A stretch of DNA of 63,269 nt from an uncultured Pseudomonadota bacterium (GCA_903844155.1 CAIMSU010000295.1:1-63269), one strand, 5' to 3'; positions 19,485 to 28,373 are shown, counted from the first letter of the stretch. Numbers and translations are program-made. Notes: a model not told the origin generated them from the sequence alone.

Positions 19485-20999
19485 ATGTCTTTTCTGGACA
19501 CCCTCCGCCAGGGCACCGACAGCACCGCAACGCGGGTGCTCATCGGCATCGTCGGCGCCGCGTTCATCGTCAGCATCGGCGGCAAGAACCGCCACGCGAA
19601 GAGCGAGATCTACGCGGTCGTCGACGGCCAGTCGATCACCAAGAGCGAGTTCGATCAGACGGCCCGGCAGGAGGCGCGGCAGGAGGCCCGGCGAACCGGC
19701 CGAAACGTGTCGGACGCCGACATGAAGAAGCTCGACGCAGGGGTGCTCGAGCAGTTGATCGTCCAGGAGGTCCTGCTGGCCCAGGCGTCCAACCTGCACA
19801 TCTCGGTGTCGGCCGAGGAGATCGCGCGGATCCTGAAGGCGAACCCGAACTTCCAGAAAAATGGCAAGTTTGACCAGGCGACCTACGAGGGGAAGCTCCG
19901 GGAGCAGGGCCAGTCGGCAGACCGCTACGAGGACATCATCCGCCGCGCGCTCCTCACTGACAAGATCCGGGACTTTGCCAGCCAGGGCGTGACGGTCAGT
20001 GACACGGAGGTGCACGAGACCTGGCGCCTGCACGCCACCGAGTTTGACCTCCAGTACGTGCGAATCCCCAAGACCGCGTTCCTGAGCCAGGTCGCGGTCA
20101 CCGACTCGGATATCACGAGCTTCATCGCATCCAATGCCGACGCGATCAAGAAGCAGTACGACGCCGAGTACGAGCACGACTTCAACGTCCCGAAGAAGTA
20201 CACGCTCTCGGAGCTCGTGCTTCGCACCGACCTTCCGGGCGCCGACAAGGATGCGACGAAAAAGAAGGCCGACGAGGTTGCCGCGCTCGCTGCGGCCCCG
20301 GGGGCGGACTTCGCGCAGCTCGCCCGGGTGTGGAGCGAGGACATCACGGCGTCCAGCGGGGGGAATCTCGGTCAACGCACCGCCGCGCAGCTCGACCCTG
20401 TGCTGGCCACTGCCGCCGACGCGGCCGGCGTGGGTCACGTCTCCGGGGCAGTGCAGACGGGGCGGGGCTGGGAGATCGTGTCCGTCGCCGCGATCGACGA
20501 CGCTCACGTGATCCCGCTGGCGGACGCGCAAAAGACCATTGCGGACTCCATGATTCGCGACTCCCACGTGGGAGATGTCCAACGGGCATACACCACTAAG
20601 ATCATCGACGCGTGGAGTGCGACGCACGCGGTCCCGCGCGACCTCACCGAGCCCATGCAGCTTGCCGTCGAGCAGACCGGCGCATTCGCGCTCGACTCGG
20701 AGACCATCCCCGGCCTCGGCGAGCAGCCCGGCCTGAGAAAGAGCCTTGAGACGGCTAAACTCGGCGATGTGCTCCCGCTTCCGCTCGAGTCAAAGGGGAC
20801 ACTGTTCGTGGTGGCGCTCACCACCCGCACCGACCCGGACGAAAAGGACTTCGACGCCGAGAAAGCGGGTGTTCGTGCTGGACTTCTCGCCGCCCGTCAG
20901 CAGGACTACCTTGAGCGCTGGCAGAACGCCCTCGTCGCCGACGCGACCGTGGAGCGCGACGTGAACTTCAAGGACGACGCCGCCAAGGGCGACGAGTAG
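19485..20999 (+). CDS. PpiD/SurA-like periplasmic folding factor
   Basis: The 504-residue protein has an N-terminal membrane anchor (RVLIGIVGAAFIVSIGG, about 17-33). A SurA_N-like chaperone region follows (YAVVDGQSITKSEFDQTARQ). A parvulin-type PPIase domain lies near 235-345 (LSELVLRTDLPG through GRGWEIVSVAAI), and a helical C-terminal region ends the protein. Anchoring and length resemble PpiD, which assists folding of exported proteins at the inner membrane. A GATAGC box occurs 24 bases upstream of the ATG, giving a short leader if used. A hairpin terminator follows the gene. Confidence 0.85.
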   Translation: MSFLDTLRQGTDSTATRVLIGIVGAAFIVSIGGKNRHAKSEIYAVVDGQSITKSEFDQTARQEARQEARRTGRNVSDADMKKLDAGVLEQLIVQEVLLAQASNLHISVSAEEIARILKANPNFQKNGKFDQATYEGKLREQGQSADRYEDIIRRALLTDKIRDFASQGVTVSDTEVHETWRLHATEFDLQYVRIPKTAFLSQVAVTDSDITSFIASNADAIKKQYDAEYEHDFNVPKKYTLSELVLRTDLPGADKDATKKKADEVAALAAAPGADFAQLARVWSEDITASSGGNLGQRTAAQLDPVLATAADAAGVGHVSGAVQTGRGWEIVSVAAIDDAHVIPLADAQKTIADSMIRDSHVGDVQRAYTTKIIDAWSATHAVPRDLTEPMQLAVEQTGAFALDSETIPGLGEQPGLRKSLETAKLGDVLPLPLESKGTLFVVALTTRTDPDEKDFDAEKAGVRAGLLAARQQDYLERWQNALVADATVERDVNFKDDAAKGDE

Positions 21000-21011
21000 G
21001 CTGGAGGGTTC

Positions 21012-21046
21012 AGGCTGGAGGCAAGCTCCAGCTTCCAGCCTTTCTT
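21012..21046 (+). terminator. Rho-independent terminator after the PpiD-like gene
   Basis: AGGCTGGA (21012-21019) pairs with TCCAGCCT (21034-21041), followed by TTTCTT. An alternative inner hairpin, GCTGGAG/CTCCAGC with a five-base loop, overlaps it. It separates the PpiD-like gene from the porin gene. Confidence 0.7.
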
Positions 21047-21052
21047 GATACC
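21047..21052 (+). promoter_or_regulatory. GNTANN box (GATACC), 8 nt before the FadL-like gene
   Basis: GATACC begins one base after the U-tract of the terminator and is followed by eight bases and ATG 21061. A promoter here would start the mRNA at or next to the ATG. The -35 region would overlap the terminator hairpin. Confidence 0.45.
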
Positions 21053-21060
21053 TGAACGGG

Positions 21061-22602
21061 ATGCTGCTGTTCTCCACGCTGCTCCTGGCACCCCTGGCTC
21101 AGGCCGCCTCCCTCGACAACCTGGAGGTCGGCGGGTTCGGCGGATCGCCGCTGGCGACCGACGGCACGGCGTCGTGGTGGAACCCGGCCGGACTGGCCGC
21201 TGGCGAGGGCACCCGGATCACGATCGAAGGCGCGCCAACGTTCGCAACTGTGCTATTTGATCGCGCCGATCCCCACGGGGGGCTGGACACCTACCACCTG
21301 ACGGGCGTGGTGCCGTTCGCCGGCGTCGCGACGGATCTGGGCGTGCACGGGCTTGGGCTCGGCGCCTCCTTCGCCATCCCCATCGTGCGCGGTGGGACGG
21401 AGGAGGGGTTCGCGAACCTCTCGCCCTACTACGGCACCGCGGGAACCGGCAGCTACACCCTCCGGGACGGCAGCACCCGCGAACTGCAGGCGACGCTCGG
21501 CGGCGCCTACGACTACAAGGACAAGCTTGCCATCGGCATCTCCGGTGCCCTCGTCGTCAGCCAGTGGACGGCGGTCGTCGACAACGACGCCATGCCCGAC
21601 CTCGACCAGCAGATCACCCAGCAAGGGCAGGTCTCTGGGTACACAAACGGCGATCTGGAGACCCCGGACTACAAGGCGACCCTCGATTTCAACACCTTGC
21701 AGGATGAACAATTCACGTTCGGCGCGGGCGCTCGCGTCACCCCGGTGCCGAGCGTGGCCATCGGGATCGCGTTCCTGAAGGGCGTCAGCGTCAACAACAT
21801 CGGGACCGTCAACGTAGTCTTCCAGTGCCCGCCCCAGTCCGACGCGATCGGCCGGTTCGGCGCCGAGCAATTCGGCATCTGCAACAGCACGATCCCGGCC
21901 GACGCGGAGGTCTCCTACAGCCTGCCGTCGCGCGTGCACGGCGGCATTGGCTGGGAGGCGACGCCCGAATTGCACGTCGAGGCCGACGCCGGGTGGGTCG
22001 GTTGGAGCGTATTCAAGGACTACACCATCGCCATCACCAACCCGCAAGGCTCCACGGACGCCGCGAACACGCTGCTGACGCAGACCAGGTTGTGGGCGCG
22101 CGACAACAAGGACGCCGTCTGGTTCGGGGCGTCGGGCCACGGCACTTTCGCCAAACGCCTCACGCTCGGCGGCAAGATCATCTACGACAAGTCCGCCATC
22201 CCGGACGAGGCCGTCTCCCCCAACAACTACGACGCCGACGACATCCTCGTCTCGGGGCTGCTGTCGTTCAAGCCCATCGACCAGGTGACCATCGGCGTGA
22301 GCTACACCCACCACTTCCTGGCGACTCGCGACATCACCACCAGCAACTTCGGAATGTCCCTTCCGAAGCCGGACCTCTCCGATCCGGGCACCGACCGGTG
22401 GTACTACCCGAACGCCAACGGCAAGTACTCGGGCGAGATCAACCGGGTCGGTATCGTCGCGCAGATCGCCCTCGGCAAGAAGAGGCCTGCTTCGCGACAC
22501 CATGAGTCCGAGGAGCGCGGCGACGATGAGGATCGGCAGCCCCGGCACCACGACGACGACGACGGCGGCGACGACGGACCTGCGAAGGACGAGATCCGCT
22601 GA
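21061..22602 (+). CDS. FadL/OmpP1-like outer-membrane transport protein
   Basis: The 513-residue protein has a signal peptide (MLLFSTLLLAPLAQAA). An NPAGLA motif after WWNPAG (about 40-46) is typical of the FadL/OmpP1/TodX family of hydrophobic-substrate channels. A long beta-strand-rich body includes GGIGWEATPELHVEADAGWV and SYTHHFLATRDI near the end. Unusually, after the last strand (VGIVAQIAL) come about 45 charged residues full of His, Asp and Glu (RHHDDDDGGDDG). Most barrels instead end in an aromatic C-terminal residue. Confidence 0.85.
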   Translation: MLLFSTLLLAPLAQAASLDNLEVGGFGGSPLATDGTASWWNPAGLAAGEGTRITIEGAPTFATVLFDRADPHGGLDTYHLTGVVPFAGVATDLGVHGLGLGASFAIPIVRGGTEEGFANLSPYYGTAGTGSYTLRDGSTRELQATLGGAYDYKDKLAIGISGALVVSQWTAVVDNDAMPDLDQQITQQGQVSGYTNGDLETPDYKATLDFNTLQDEQFTFGAGARVTPVPSVAIGIAFLKGVSVNNIGTVNVVFQCPPQSDAIGRFGAEQFGICNSTIPADAEVSYSLPSRVHGGIGWEATPELHVEADAGWVGWSVFKDYTIAITNPQGSTDAANTLLTQTRLWARDNKDAVWFGASGHGTFAKRLTLGGKIIYDKSAIPDEAVSPNNYDADDILVSGLLSFKPIDQVTIGVSYTHHFLATRDITTSNFGMSLPKPDLSDPGTDRWYYPNANGKYSGEINRVGIVAQIALGKKRPASRHHESEERGDDEDRQPRHHDDDDGGDDGPAKDEIR

Positions 22603-22659
22603 AGCCTGCTGGCGTTCTTGGAAGCTCCGGGCTAATGCGCGCCCGACCCCGGATCTGCT

Positions 22660-23853
22660 GTGCGCCCGTTCACCATCCTCTTTCTGGTCGCTGCCGCCTG
22701 CGGAATGTACTTCGCGGGCTTTTCCACGTGGGACTTTGTGAGCCACCTCGACCGGGACGTGCACAGCGTGCACTGCTCGTTCACCCCGGGGCTCGTCGAC
22801 ACCGACCCGTCCGCGGCCTCGGGTTGCCACATCACGTTGATGAGTCCGTACAGCTCGGTCTTTCGCGCGGCGATCTGGGGCGGCATCCCCATCGCCCTCC
22901 CGGGTCTGGCGGTGTTTGCGTTTCTCTTCTTCCGCGGCCTCGATCTCGTCCTGAACGATCGGCAGGACGACAAGCGGGCCACCACGTTTCTGCTCCTGGC
23001 AACGCTGTTGCCGGTGCTCACCTCGCTCGGCATGGGGTACCTGTCGCTCGCTGTGCTCGGTGCTACCTGCAAGCTCTGTATCGGCACGTACTTGTCCAGC
23101 TTCCTCGTACTTATCTCGGCGATCGGCATCCGCGCCCAGGGCGTTGGCGAGGAGATGGACGGCTTCGGTCGCGAGCTCGGGCTCTCCTTCGCGGAGGGCG
23201 TAGGATTCGTACTCATCCCGGTGCTCCTCTATGCGGCGATGGCGCCCGACTATTCGCACTACACGGGCACCTGCGGCACCCTCACCAAGCCGGAGGACAC
23301 AAACCACGTTCTGCTGCCGATCGGTCAGCAGGCCACTGGCAAGACGACGGTCGAGGTGTTCGACCCCTTGTGCCCGTCGTGCAAGGGCTTCGAGGGCCGC
23401 CTCGCGGCTTCGGGACTGCAGGGCGAACTCAAGCGCCAGGCCCTGCTCTTTCCGCTCGACAACACGTGCAATTGGATGGTGACGACGACCGTGCACCCCG
23501 GCGCCTGCATGATGAGCGAGGCGGTGCTGTGCGGCGATGCGAACGCGGACAAGGTGATCGCCTGGGCCTTTGAGCACCAGGACGAGGTCCGCGAGACGGC
23601 CGCCAAGGACCCGGACGCCGCAAAAGCCCTCGTCGTCGGCGCGTTCCCCGAGTTGAAGGCGTGCATCGGCTCGCCCGCGGTCAAGTCGCGTCTGAACAAG
23701 TCGCTCCGCTACGCCGTCGCCAACCAGCTCCCAGTGCTGACACCGCAAATCTACGTCGACAACACCAAGCTCTGCGATGCTGACACGGACCTCGGGCTCG
23801 ACTACGCCCTCACCAACCTGCTCGCCAACGGTGGCGCCAAGGGGAAGCCATGA
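22660..23853 (+). CDS. VKOR-family quinone reductase fused to a DsbA-like thioredoxin domain
   Basis: The 397-residue membrane protein matches bacterial vitamin K epoxide reductase fusions that make disulphides using quinone as oxidant. There are about five hydrophobic segments. Loop cysteines Cys39 and Cys56 precede SPYSSVFRAAIWGGIPIALPG, and the redox CxxC is Cys137-Cys140 (CKLC). The C-terminal half is a periplasmic thioredoxin-fold domain with Cys238-Cys241 (CPSC). It starts at GTG 22660, with a GCTAAT hexamer 23 bases upstream. It heads a run of coupled genes, with ATGA to the next. Confidence 0.85.
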   Translation: MRPFTILFLVAAACGMYFAGFSTWDFVSHLDRDVHSVHCSFTPGLVDTDPSAASGCHITLMSPYSSVFRAAIWGGIPIALPGLAVFAFLFFRGLDLVLNDRQDDKRATTFLLLATLLPVLTSLGMGYLSLAVLGATCKLCIGTYLSSFLVLISAIGIRAQGVGEEMDGFGRELGLSFAEGVGFVLIPVLLYAAMAPDYSHYTGTCGTLTKPEDTNHVLLPIGQQATGKTTVEVFDPLCPSCKGFEGRLAASGLQGELKRQALLFPLDNTCNWMVTTTVHPGACMMSEAVLCGDANADKVIAWAFEHQDEVRETAAKDPDAAKALVVGAFPELKACIGSPAVKSRLNKSLRYAVANQLPVLTPQIYVDNTKLCDADTDLGLDYALTNLLANGGAKGKP

Positions 23854-24545
23854 AGACCTCGGTCCATGCCGGCCTCGCCGCCGGTTGTCTGCTCATCCCC
23901 GCGCTGCTCACCGGCGTCGGCATCAGCGATGCGAAAGCGCAGCTCGCCGAGAACGAAGCCAGCGCCGCCACTGGGCCCCAGGTAGCCGTGGCTGCGGCCG
24001 CCGACGAGGGGTATTGCTCGGCAGACCTGAAGAAGGTTCTACGCCGGGTCTTGCAGAGCTGCGGCCTGCTCTCCTCGGGCGAGGTGCGTGGCTGCCAGCC
24101 GCTCGAAGCCAAAAGCGTGGCGACCCTGGCCGGCGAGGATTTCAACAAGTTGTTCCTGCCGTTGAAGGACCGGGCCGGGATCATCCAGTTCGACAAGGAG
24201 TCCCCCGATCTGGACGCGAACGACCTCGCCCTCCTGGATCGCGTGTTCGCTGATCAGCGCGGCGCTTCCTACTTCTTCGTCGTCTCCCGCTCGTCGCCCG
24301 AGGGGAGCGAGGTCTACAACCGGAACCTTTCGCAGCAGCGGGGCGAGGCCGTGCTCCACCACCTCCAGGAAACCTTCAAGGACCAGGACCTCAACAAGGA
24401 GGTCGGCATCCTGTGGCTGGGCGAGGAATACGCACAGTTGGACACCGAATTCTGCACCTGGCAACGCTCCGGCGACCCGGGGCAGTGCCAGTCCCAGGAC
24501 CTGAACCGCAGCGCGTTCGTGGCCTGGATCGACTGCAGGCTATGA
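23850..24545 (+). CDS. Exported OmpA-like domain protein
   Basis: The 231-residue protein has a signal peptide ending near SDAKAQ. The C-terminal 110 residues resemble an OmpA/Pal peptidoglycan-binding domain: IIQFDKESPDLDANDLALLD, FFVVSRSSPEGS, NRNLSQQRGEAVLHHL, and NRSAFVAWIDC at the end. The match is diverged, and the usual Asp/Arg pair for diaminopimelate is not fully obvious. Six Cys residues in the mature part may form disulphides, in keeping with the VKOR gene that overlaps it (ATGA) and the TlpA-like gene that follows (ATGA). Confidence 0.65.
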   Translation: MKTSVHAGLAAGCLLIPALLTGVGISDAKAQLAENEASAATGPQVAVAAAADEGYCSADLKKVLRRVLQSCGLLSSGEVRGCQPLEAKSVATLAGEDFNKLFLPLKDRAGIIQFDKESPDLDANDLALLDRVFADQRGASYFFVVSRSSPEGSEVYNRNLSQQRGEAVLHHLQETFKDQDLNKEVGILWLGEEYAQLDTEFCTWQRSGDPGQCQSQDLNRSAFVAWIDCRL

Positions 24546-25174
24546 ACGCTCCGAATTTCGGGAGGCCCACGCGCGCCCCGACGTTGCTCGCCGCGTTCGG
24601 TGTCGGCGGCCTGTTCGCACTTGGCACCGTCGCTGGCTGCCCCGCCGACCCGCCAAAACCCGCCGCGAAGACCGAACGCTTCGAAGCCGTAGCCGCGCCG
24701 GAGGTCAAGAAGGACGCCGTCGACGCGTTCTGCGACACGCATGACGAGTCCGACAAAGCGCCGACATTCAACTGGCCCAAGGTCGACGGCGAGATCCCGA
24801 AGCACGACGGCTGGATGTGGGTGAACGCCTGGGCGACGTGGTGCGGACCGTGCGTTGGCGAGATGCCGATGCTGATGCGGTGGAAGGACAAGCTCGCCAC
24901 CGAAGGGGTCGCGTTCACGCTCGCTTTCCTCTCCCTCGACTCCACCGCTGCGGACGTCACGAAGTGGAGCACCGCGCACCCCGGCATCCCCGTTGGCCTG
25001 CGCATCGCGGACTTCGGGCTGCTGAAGGACTGGCTCCCGAGCAACGGCCTGAACACCAGCGCGTCCATTCCCCTGCAGTTCTTCATCGACAAGCAGGACA
25101 AGATCCGGTGCACGCGCATGGGGGCGATCAGCGAGCCCGACTACAGCACGGTCAAGCAGATCCTCTCGCGGTGA
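24542..25174 (+). CDS. TlpA/ResA-like thioredoxin-fold lipoprotein
   Basis: The 210-residue protein has a lipoprotein-type signal (LLAAFGVGGLFALGTVAGC, Cys33). The thioredoxin fold carries the active site WCGPC within NAWATWCGPCVGEMPML. A conserved cis-Pro region SIPLQFFIDKQDKIR lies near 180. TlpA/ResA proteins reduce specific periplasmic disulphides, for example during cytochrome c or copper-site assembly. Here it sits next to an oxidising VKOR fusion. ATG 24542 overlaps the previous stop (ATGA) and its own stop overlaps the trmB start (GTGA). Confidence 0.88.
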   Translation: MNAPNFGRPTRAPTLLAAFGVGGLFALGTVAGCPADPPKPAAKTERFEAVAAPEVKKDAVDAFCDTHDESDKAPTFNWPKVDGEIPKHDGWMWVNAWATWCGPCVGEMPMLMRWKDKLATEGVAFTLAFLSLDSTAADVTKWSTAHPGIPVGLRIADFGLLKDWLPSNGLNTSASIPLQFFIDKQDKIRCTRMGAISEPDYSTVKQILSR

Positions 25175-25845
25175 CACCCGAGGCCCGCGCCTGGCATCCG
25201 CCGGACCTCTCTCCGACGGACCCAACGCGCATCCCCGCCATGAACGGGTCGAGACTGCTGGTGCAACCGCGTCATGTCGCGGAGGCCGACGCCGTGCGCG
25301 CGTTCCTGGACCGCCCGAGACCCGCCGCGATGGAGATCGGGTTCGACCATGGGATGTGCCTCGTCGACCGCGCGCGCGCGTTCCCAGACACCCTGCAGCT
25401 CGGGGTCGAGATCCGCGAGGCTCGCGTCCGGGCGCTGCAGCCCCACCTTCCCGCCAATGCGCACGCCTGGCGTGTGGACGCACGCAGCGCGCTTCTGTCC
25501 GTCGTCCCCGATCGCAGGCTCTCCGTCATCTACGTCCTTTTTCCCGACCCCGTCTGGAAGGAGGCGCTCCGGCACCGGCACCTGCTCTTTTCGCCCGCTT
25601 TCACCACGCTCTGTGCGCGCGCACTCGCGCCGGACGGCATCCTGCACGTCGCCACCGACGTACAGCCGTACTTCGCGTTCGTAGGGAGCCTCCTCGGGAA
25701 TTGGATCCCGGCGGACCCGCCGCGGATGGGCGCGGAGCTCTCCCGACGCGAGCGCGTGTGCAAGCGCGACGGCGTTCCCATCCACCGAGGCTCGTGGCGG
25801 GCGCCGATCCGACTTGACGAGCAGGGGAAGCGGACCCATGCTTGA
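25171..25845 (+). CDS. trmB: tRNA (guanine-N7)-methyltransferase, TrmB family
   Basis: The 224-residue protein carries the SAM-binding motif EIGFDHGMCLVDRARAFPD and GVEIREARV. The family motif VLFPDPVWKEALRHRH corresponds to FPDPWxKxRHxKRR. TrmB makes m7G46 in tRNA. The sequence is diverged: the usual GxG of motif I reads GFDHG, and the tRNA-contact His/Arg pattern is altered. Catalysis is therefore likely but not certain. GTG 25171 overlaps the TlpA stop (GTGA). An in-frame ATG lies 23 codons later. Confidence 0.78.
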   Translation: MTPEARAWHPPDLSPTDPTRIPAMNGSRLLVQPRHVAEADAVRAFLDRPRPAAMEIGFDHGMCLVDRARAFPDTLQLGVEIREARVRALQPHLPANAHAWRVDARSALLSVVPDRRLSVIYVLFPDPVWKEALRHRHLLFSPAFTTLCARALAPDGILHVATDVQPYFAFVGSLLGNWIPADPPRMGAELSRRERVCKRDGVPIHRGSWRAPIRLDEQGKRTHA

Positions 25846-26137
25846 TCCAACGCCCGCAGGAGCCGTCGTGGAAGAAAAAAGTCAAGCATCCACCGTCGAT
25901 GTACGGGCGCTCGTCGAGGCCATCGTGAAGGCTCTGGTGGACAACCCCGATCAAGTCGTCGTCACCGAGCTGGAGGGGGTCCATAGCTGCGTCATCGAGC
26001 TCTCGGTCGCGCCGAGCGACGTGGGGAAGATCATCGGCAAGAAGGGCATCCACGCCGATGCCATCCGCCGCATCGTCCACGCGGTGGGCGGCAAGAACAA
26101 GAAGCGGTACGTCCTCGAAATCCTCGAGGAGCGGTAG
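25838..26137 (+). CDS. khpA: KhpA-like KH-domain RNA-binding protein
   Basis: The 99-residue protein has the single KH domain of the KhpA/YlqC family. VRALVEAIVKALVDNPDQV leads to the DVGKIIGKKGIHADAIRRIV helix-turn-helix with the GxxG loop (GKKG), ending KNKKRYVLEILEER. KhpA with KhpB binds many RNAs and affects cell size in firmicutes. It overlaps trmB by eight bases, so it sits in a tRNA/RNA-related tail of the redox operon, away from its usual rpsP-rimM-trmD setting. Confidence 0.9.
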   Translation: MLDPTPAGAVVEEKSQASTVDVRALVEAIVKALVDNPDQVVVTELEGVHSCVIELSVAPSDVGKIIGKKGIHADAIRRIVHAVGGKNKKRYVLEILEER

Positions 26138-26300
26138 TTCGGTGTGCTCGGCCCCGGTGCGGGGCGGCGCAACGGGCTGTCCCGTGGCTTCACGATCTGT
26201 CACGACCGTAAAGTCCGAGGCCTCCCGAGCGTATCTGAAGGCGAGCGCACCAGAAGGACCCCGGCACCTCGCCGGAGCCGACCGGTCGCCGGAGAACGCC

Positions 26301-26912
26301 GTGACCCAGAACCCCGCCACCTTCCTGTCATTCCCCTCTACCCACCCGCTCGAATTGACCGAGGAGGACATCAAGGGAGTCGCCCGGTCCCCCCGCGGCG
26401 TGATGCCGGCGTTCGACCTGGTTGTTCGACGCTACGGCGAGAAGCTTTCTGTCCACGCCTACTACATCCTCCGGGACGGCGAGGAAGCCCACGATGTGGT
26501 GCAGGAGGTGTTCATGAAGGCGATGCGGGAGCCCCGCTTCTTTGACACCGACTTCAAGATTCAGGCCTGGCTGTACAGGGTGACGCGAAACCTCTGCTTC
26601 AACCTGGTCCGGGACCGGCGTCGGCGCGACGTCCTGCTGGTCGGGCAAGGGCGCTCGGAGGCCGTCGACGGCGATCCCATCGAAGCCGTGTTCGCCGGCG
26701 AGCGCCAACGTGACATCCTGGCGGCCGTCGATTCGCTCACCGATGACCATCGAGAAATCTTGATGCTCCGCTACTACGAAGACCTCTCGTACGCCGAAAT
26801 CGCGGAGCGCCTCGGCATCCGGCTGGGAACCGTCATGAGCAGGCTCTCGCGCGCACGCGACCGCTTGAGCGAGGTCATGGCCGGGGATGCGGCAATGCTG
26901 GCGGCCAGTTAG
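26301..26912 (+). CDS. Sigma-70 family (ECF-type) RNA polymerase sigma factor
   Basis: The 203-residue protein has sigma region 2 at about 30-105 (DGEEAHDVVQEVFMKAM, AWLYRVTRNLCFNLVRDRRRR). Region 4 is at 140-195 (LTDDHREILMLRYYEDLSYAEIAERLGIRLGTVMSRLSRARDRL). No region 3 is present. GTG 26301 has GGAG six bases upstream. No anti-sigma factor gene follows. The next reading frame is in the same phase directly after the TAG. The 163 bases before the gene hold no other gene. Confidence 0.9.
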   Translation: MTQNPATFLSFPSTHPLELTEEDIKGVARSPRGVMPAFDLVVRRYGEKLSVHAYYILRDGEEAHDVVQEVFMKAMREPRFFDTDFKIQAWLYRVTRNLCFNLVRDRRRRDVLLVGQGRSEAVDGDPIEAVFAGERQRDILAAVDSLTDDHREILMLRYYEDLSYAEIAERLGIRLGTVMSRLSRARDRLSEVMAGDAAMLAAS

Positions 26913-27005
26913 TCGAAGATTCTTCCGGAGTCCCTGATCCGCGCGTCGCAGAACGCCTCCACAGCGAACGCGCCCGAGCGATCCCATGCGCTCGCGGCGC
27001 TGGCG

Positions 27006-28358
27006 TTGTGTCTGGAGGGCGGGCGCACCGGGCGACTGACCGCCTCGGAAGCGGGCATGGGCGCGGTGGACGTCTACGTGATGTCTGGGGAGGTGCTTGC
27101 GGCGCACGCGGCAGACGACGACCTGCAATTGCTCGCCTGTTTGCGGGCCGGGGAACTCCTGCCGGCCGAGGCGCTCGACGCGCTCGCGGAGGCCAGCAAC
27201 GAGCCGGGGCAATTCGCGGACGCGCTCTATGATCAGCTCCACGAGGACGTGGTGCAGGAGCTCATGGGAGAGCGGTTTCGGGAGAACCTGTTCCGGTTCC
27301 TCTCTGCGAGCCGGGGCGTGGACTTTGAGGCCATGGACGCGATCTTCGTCTCGAACATCCAGATCGGGCATGACTCCGGGGCGCTCCTCGAGGAGCTGAC
27401 AGCGCTCCGCGACCGGTCCCGACCGATCCACACGTCCACGCTGGGCCTCCTGCCGGGAGACGGGATGGCGCTTGGCGCCTCGCAGGCCCGGCTCGTCGAG
27501 CTCTGCCAGAACGGCTTGTCGGTGCCAGAGCTGCTCCGACGCGCAGGCCGCGAGCCCAATCGCGTGTTGCACGACATCGCGGATCTGCTCGACGGCGGGG
27601 GCCTGGTCTGGGACACGCCTCCGGTCGTCGCCCGGCCAGCGCCCACACCGGCCCCCGCTGCGACGGCGCCGTCGGCTTTCCCCGAGCTCCCCCTCGAAGA
27701 TGATCACACCGATGAGCGCCCGCAAGAAGCGACGGCGCCACCGGCACCCGCGGCGCCAACGGCGACTACAGTCGAAGACGACGCCTACCTCGACGCGTTC
27801 GGCGACTACGACACCACCCGGGGTGACGGAATCTTCTCGGGCGTGCGCGACGTCGTGGATCTGGAAGGCACCAAGTCGGACGGCTGGCACGACGAGCCCG
27901 AAAAGATCCCCGAGACCCTGGAGTTGCCCGAGGCGGACGCCGCCGCGAGCGCCACCGCGGTGTCCCTGAACTTTTCCGGCCCGCGCCTGGCCGACGACGA
28001 CGCACGGGGCAAGATCGAGGTCGTGAACGAGGTGCTGGACGCGGTCCGCGCGGCGCTGGACGCGGCGGAGGGCGGGTCCGGTCAGGCGCGCATGCAGCTC
28101 CTGGTCGAGGGCTCCTCGGGCCCATTTGCTGCGCTCTTCAACGGCGTGGAGTTGAAGGCAGACGGGCGCCTTCCGGTTGAGCAGGTCCTGAAAAACCTCC
28201 GAAAGCGCCCGGCAACCGAGCATCGGCGCCTGCTGCAGCGGGCGGCCACCGATCTCATCGAGCGCGCTCTCTCACTGGCGAGCGAGGATCTCGATGACGA
28301 TCTGATGGAATCCGTCCTCGAGAAGGTCGCCGGCTACCAGAAACGTCTCGGCATCTGA
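27006..28358 (+). CDS. PATAN/DUF4388-like protein; start codon uncertain
   Basis: The N-terminal 100 residues look like a PATAN (DUF4388) domain (GGRTGRLTASEAGMGAVDVYVMSGEVLAAHA). Helical and low-complexity Pro/Ala regions follow, then a C-terminal helical domain of about 140 residues ending LEKVAGYQKRLGI. The frame is open from the sigma factor TAG (26910-26912) onward, and the conserved-looking segment SHALAALALCLEGG begins before the first standard start (TTG 27006). A GGAG at 26927 lies six bases before an ATC (26937), and an ATT stands at 26919. A non-standard start or stop readthrough is therefore possible. The role may be regulatory. Confidence 0.65.
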   Translation: MCLEGGRTGRLTASEAGMGAVDVYVMSGEVLAAHAADDDLQLLACLRAGELLPAEALDALAEASNEPGQFADALYDQLHEDVVQELMGERFRENLFRFLSASRGVDFEAMDAIFVSNIQIGHDSGALLEELTALRDRSRPIHTSTLGLLPGDGMALGASQARLVELCQNGLSVPELLRRAGREPNRVLHDIADLLDGGGLVWDTPPVVARPAPTPAPAATAPSAFPELPLEDDHTDERPQEATAPPAPAAPTATTVEDDAYLDAFGDYDTTRGDGIFSGVRDVVDLEGTKSDGWHDEPEKIPETLELPEADAAASATAVSLNFSGPRLADDDARGKIEVVNEVLDAVRAALDAAEGGSGQARMQLLVEGSSGPFAALFNGVELKADGRLPVEQVLKNLRKRPATEHRRLLQRAATDLIERALSLASEDLDDDLMESVLEKVAGYQKRLGI

Positions 28359-28373
28359 CGGCGCTGGGCGACG

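Noticed and set aside
21253-23748. An 831-codon leftward open frame over the porin and VKOR genes
   Set aside because: It spans two recognisable plus-strand genes and their gap, has low-complexity Arg/Asp/Val composition, and matches no family.
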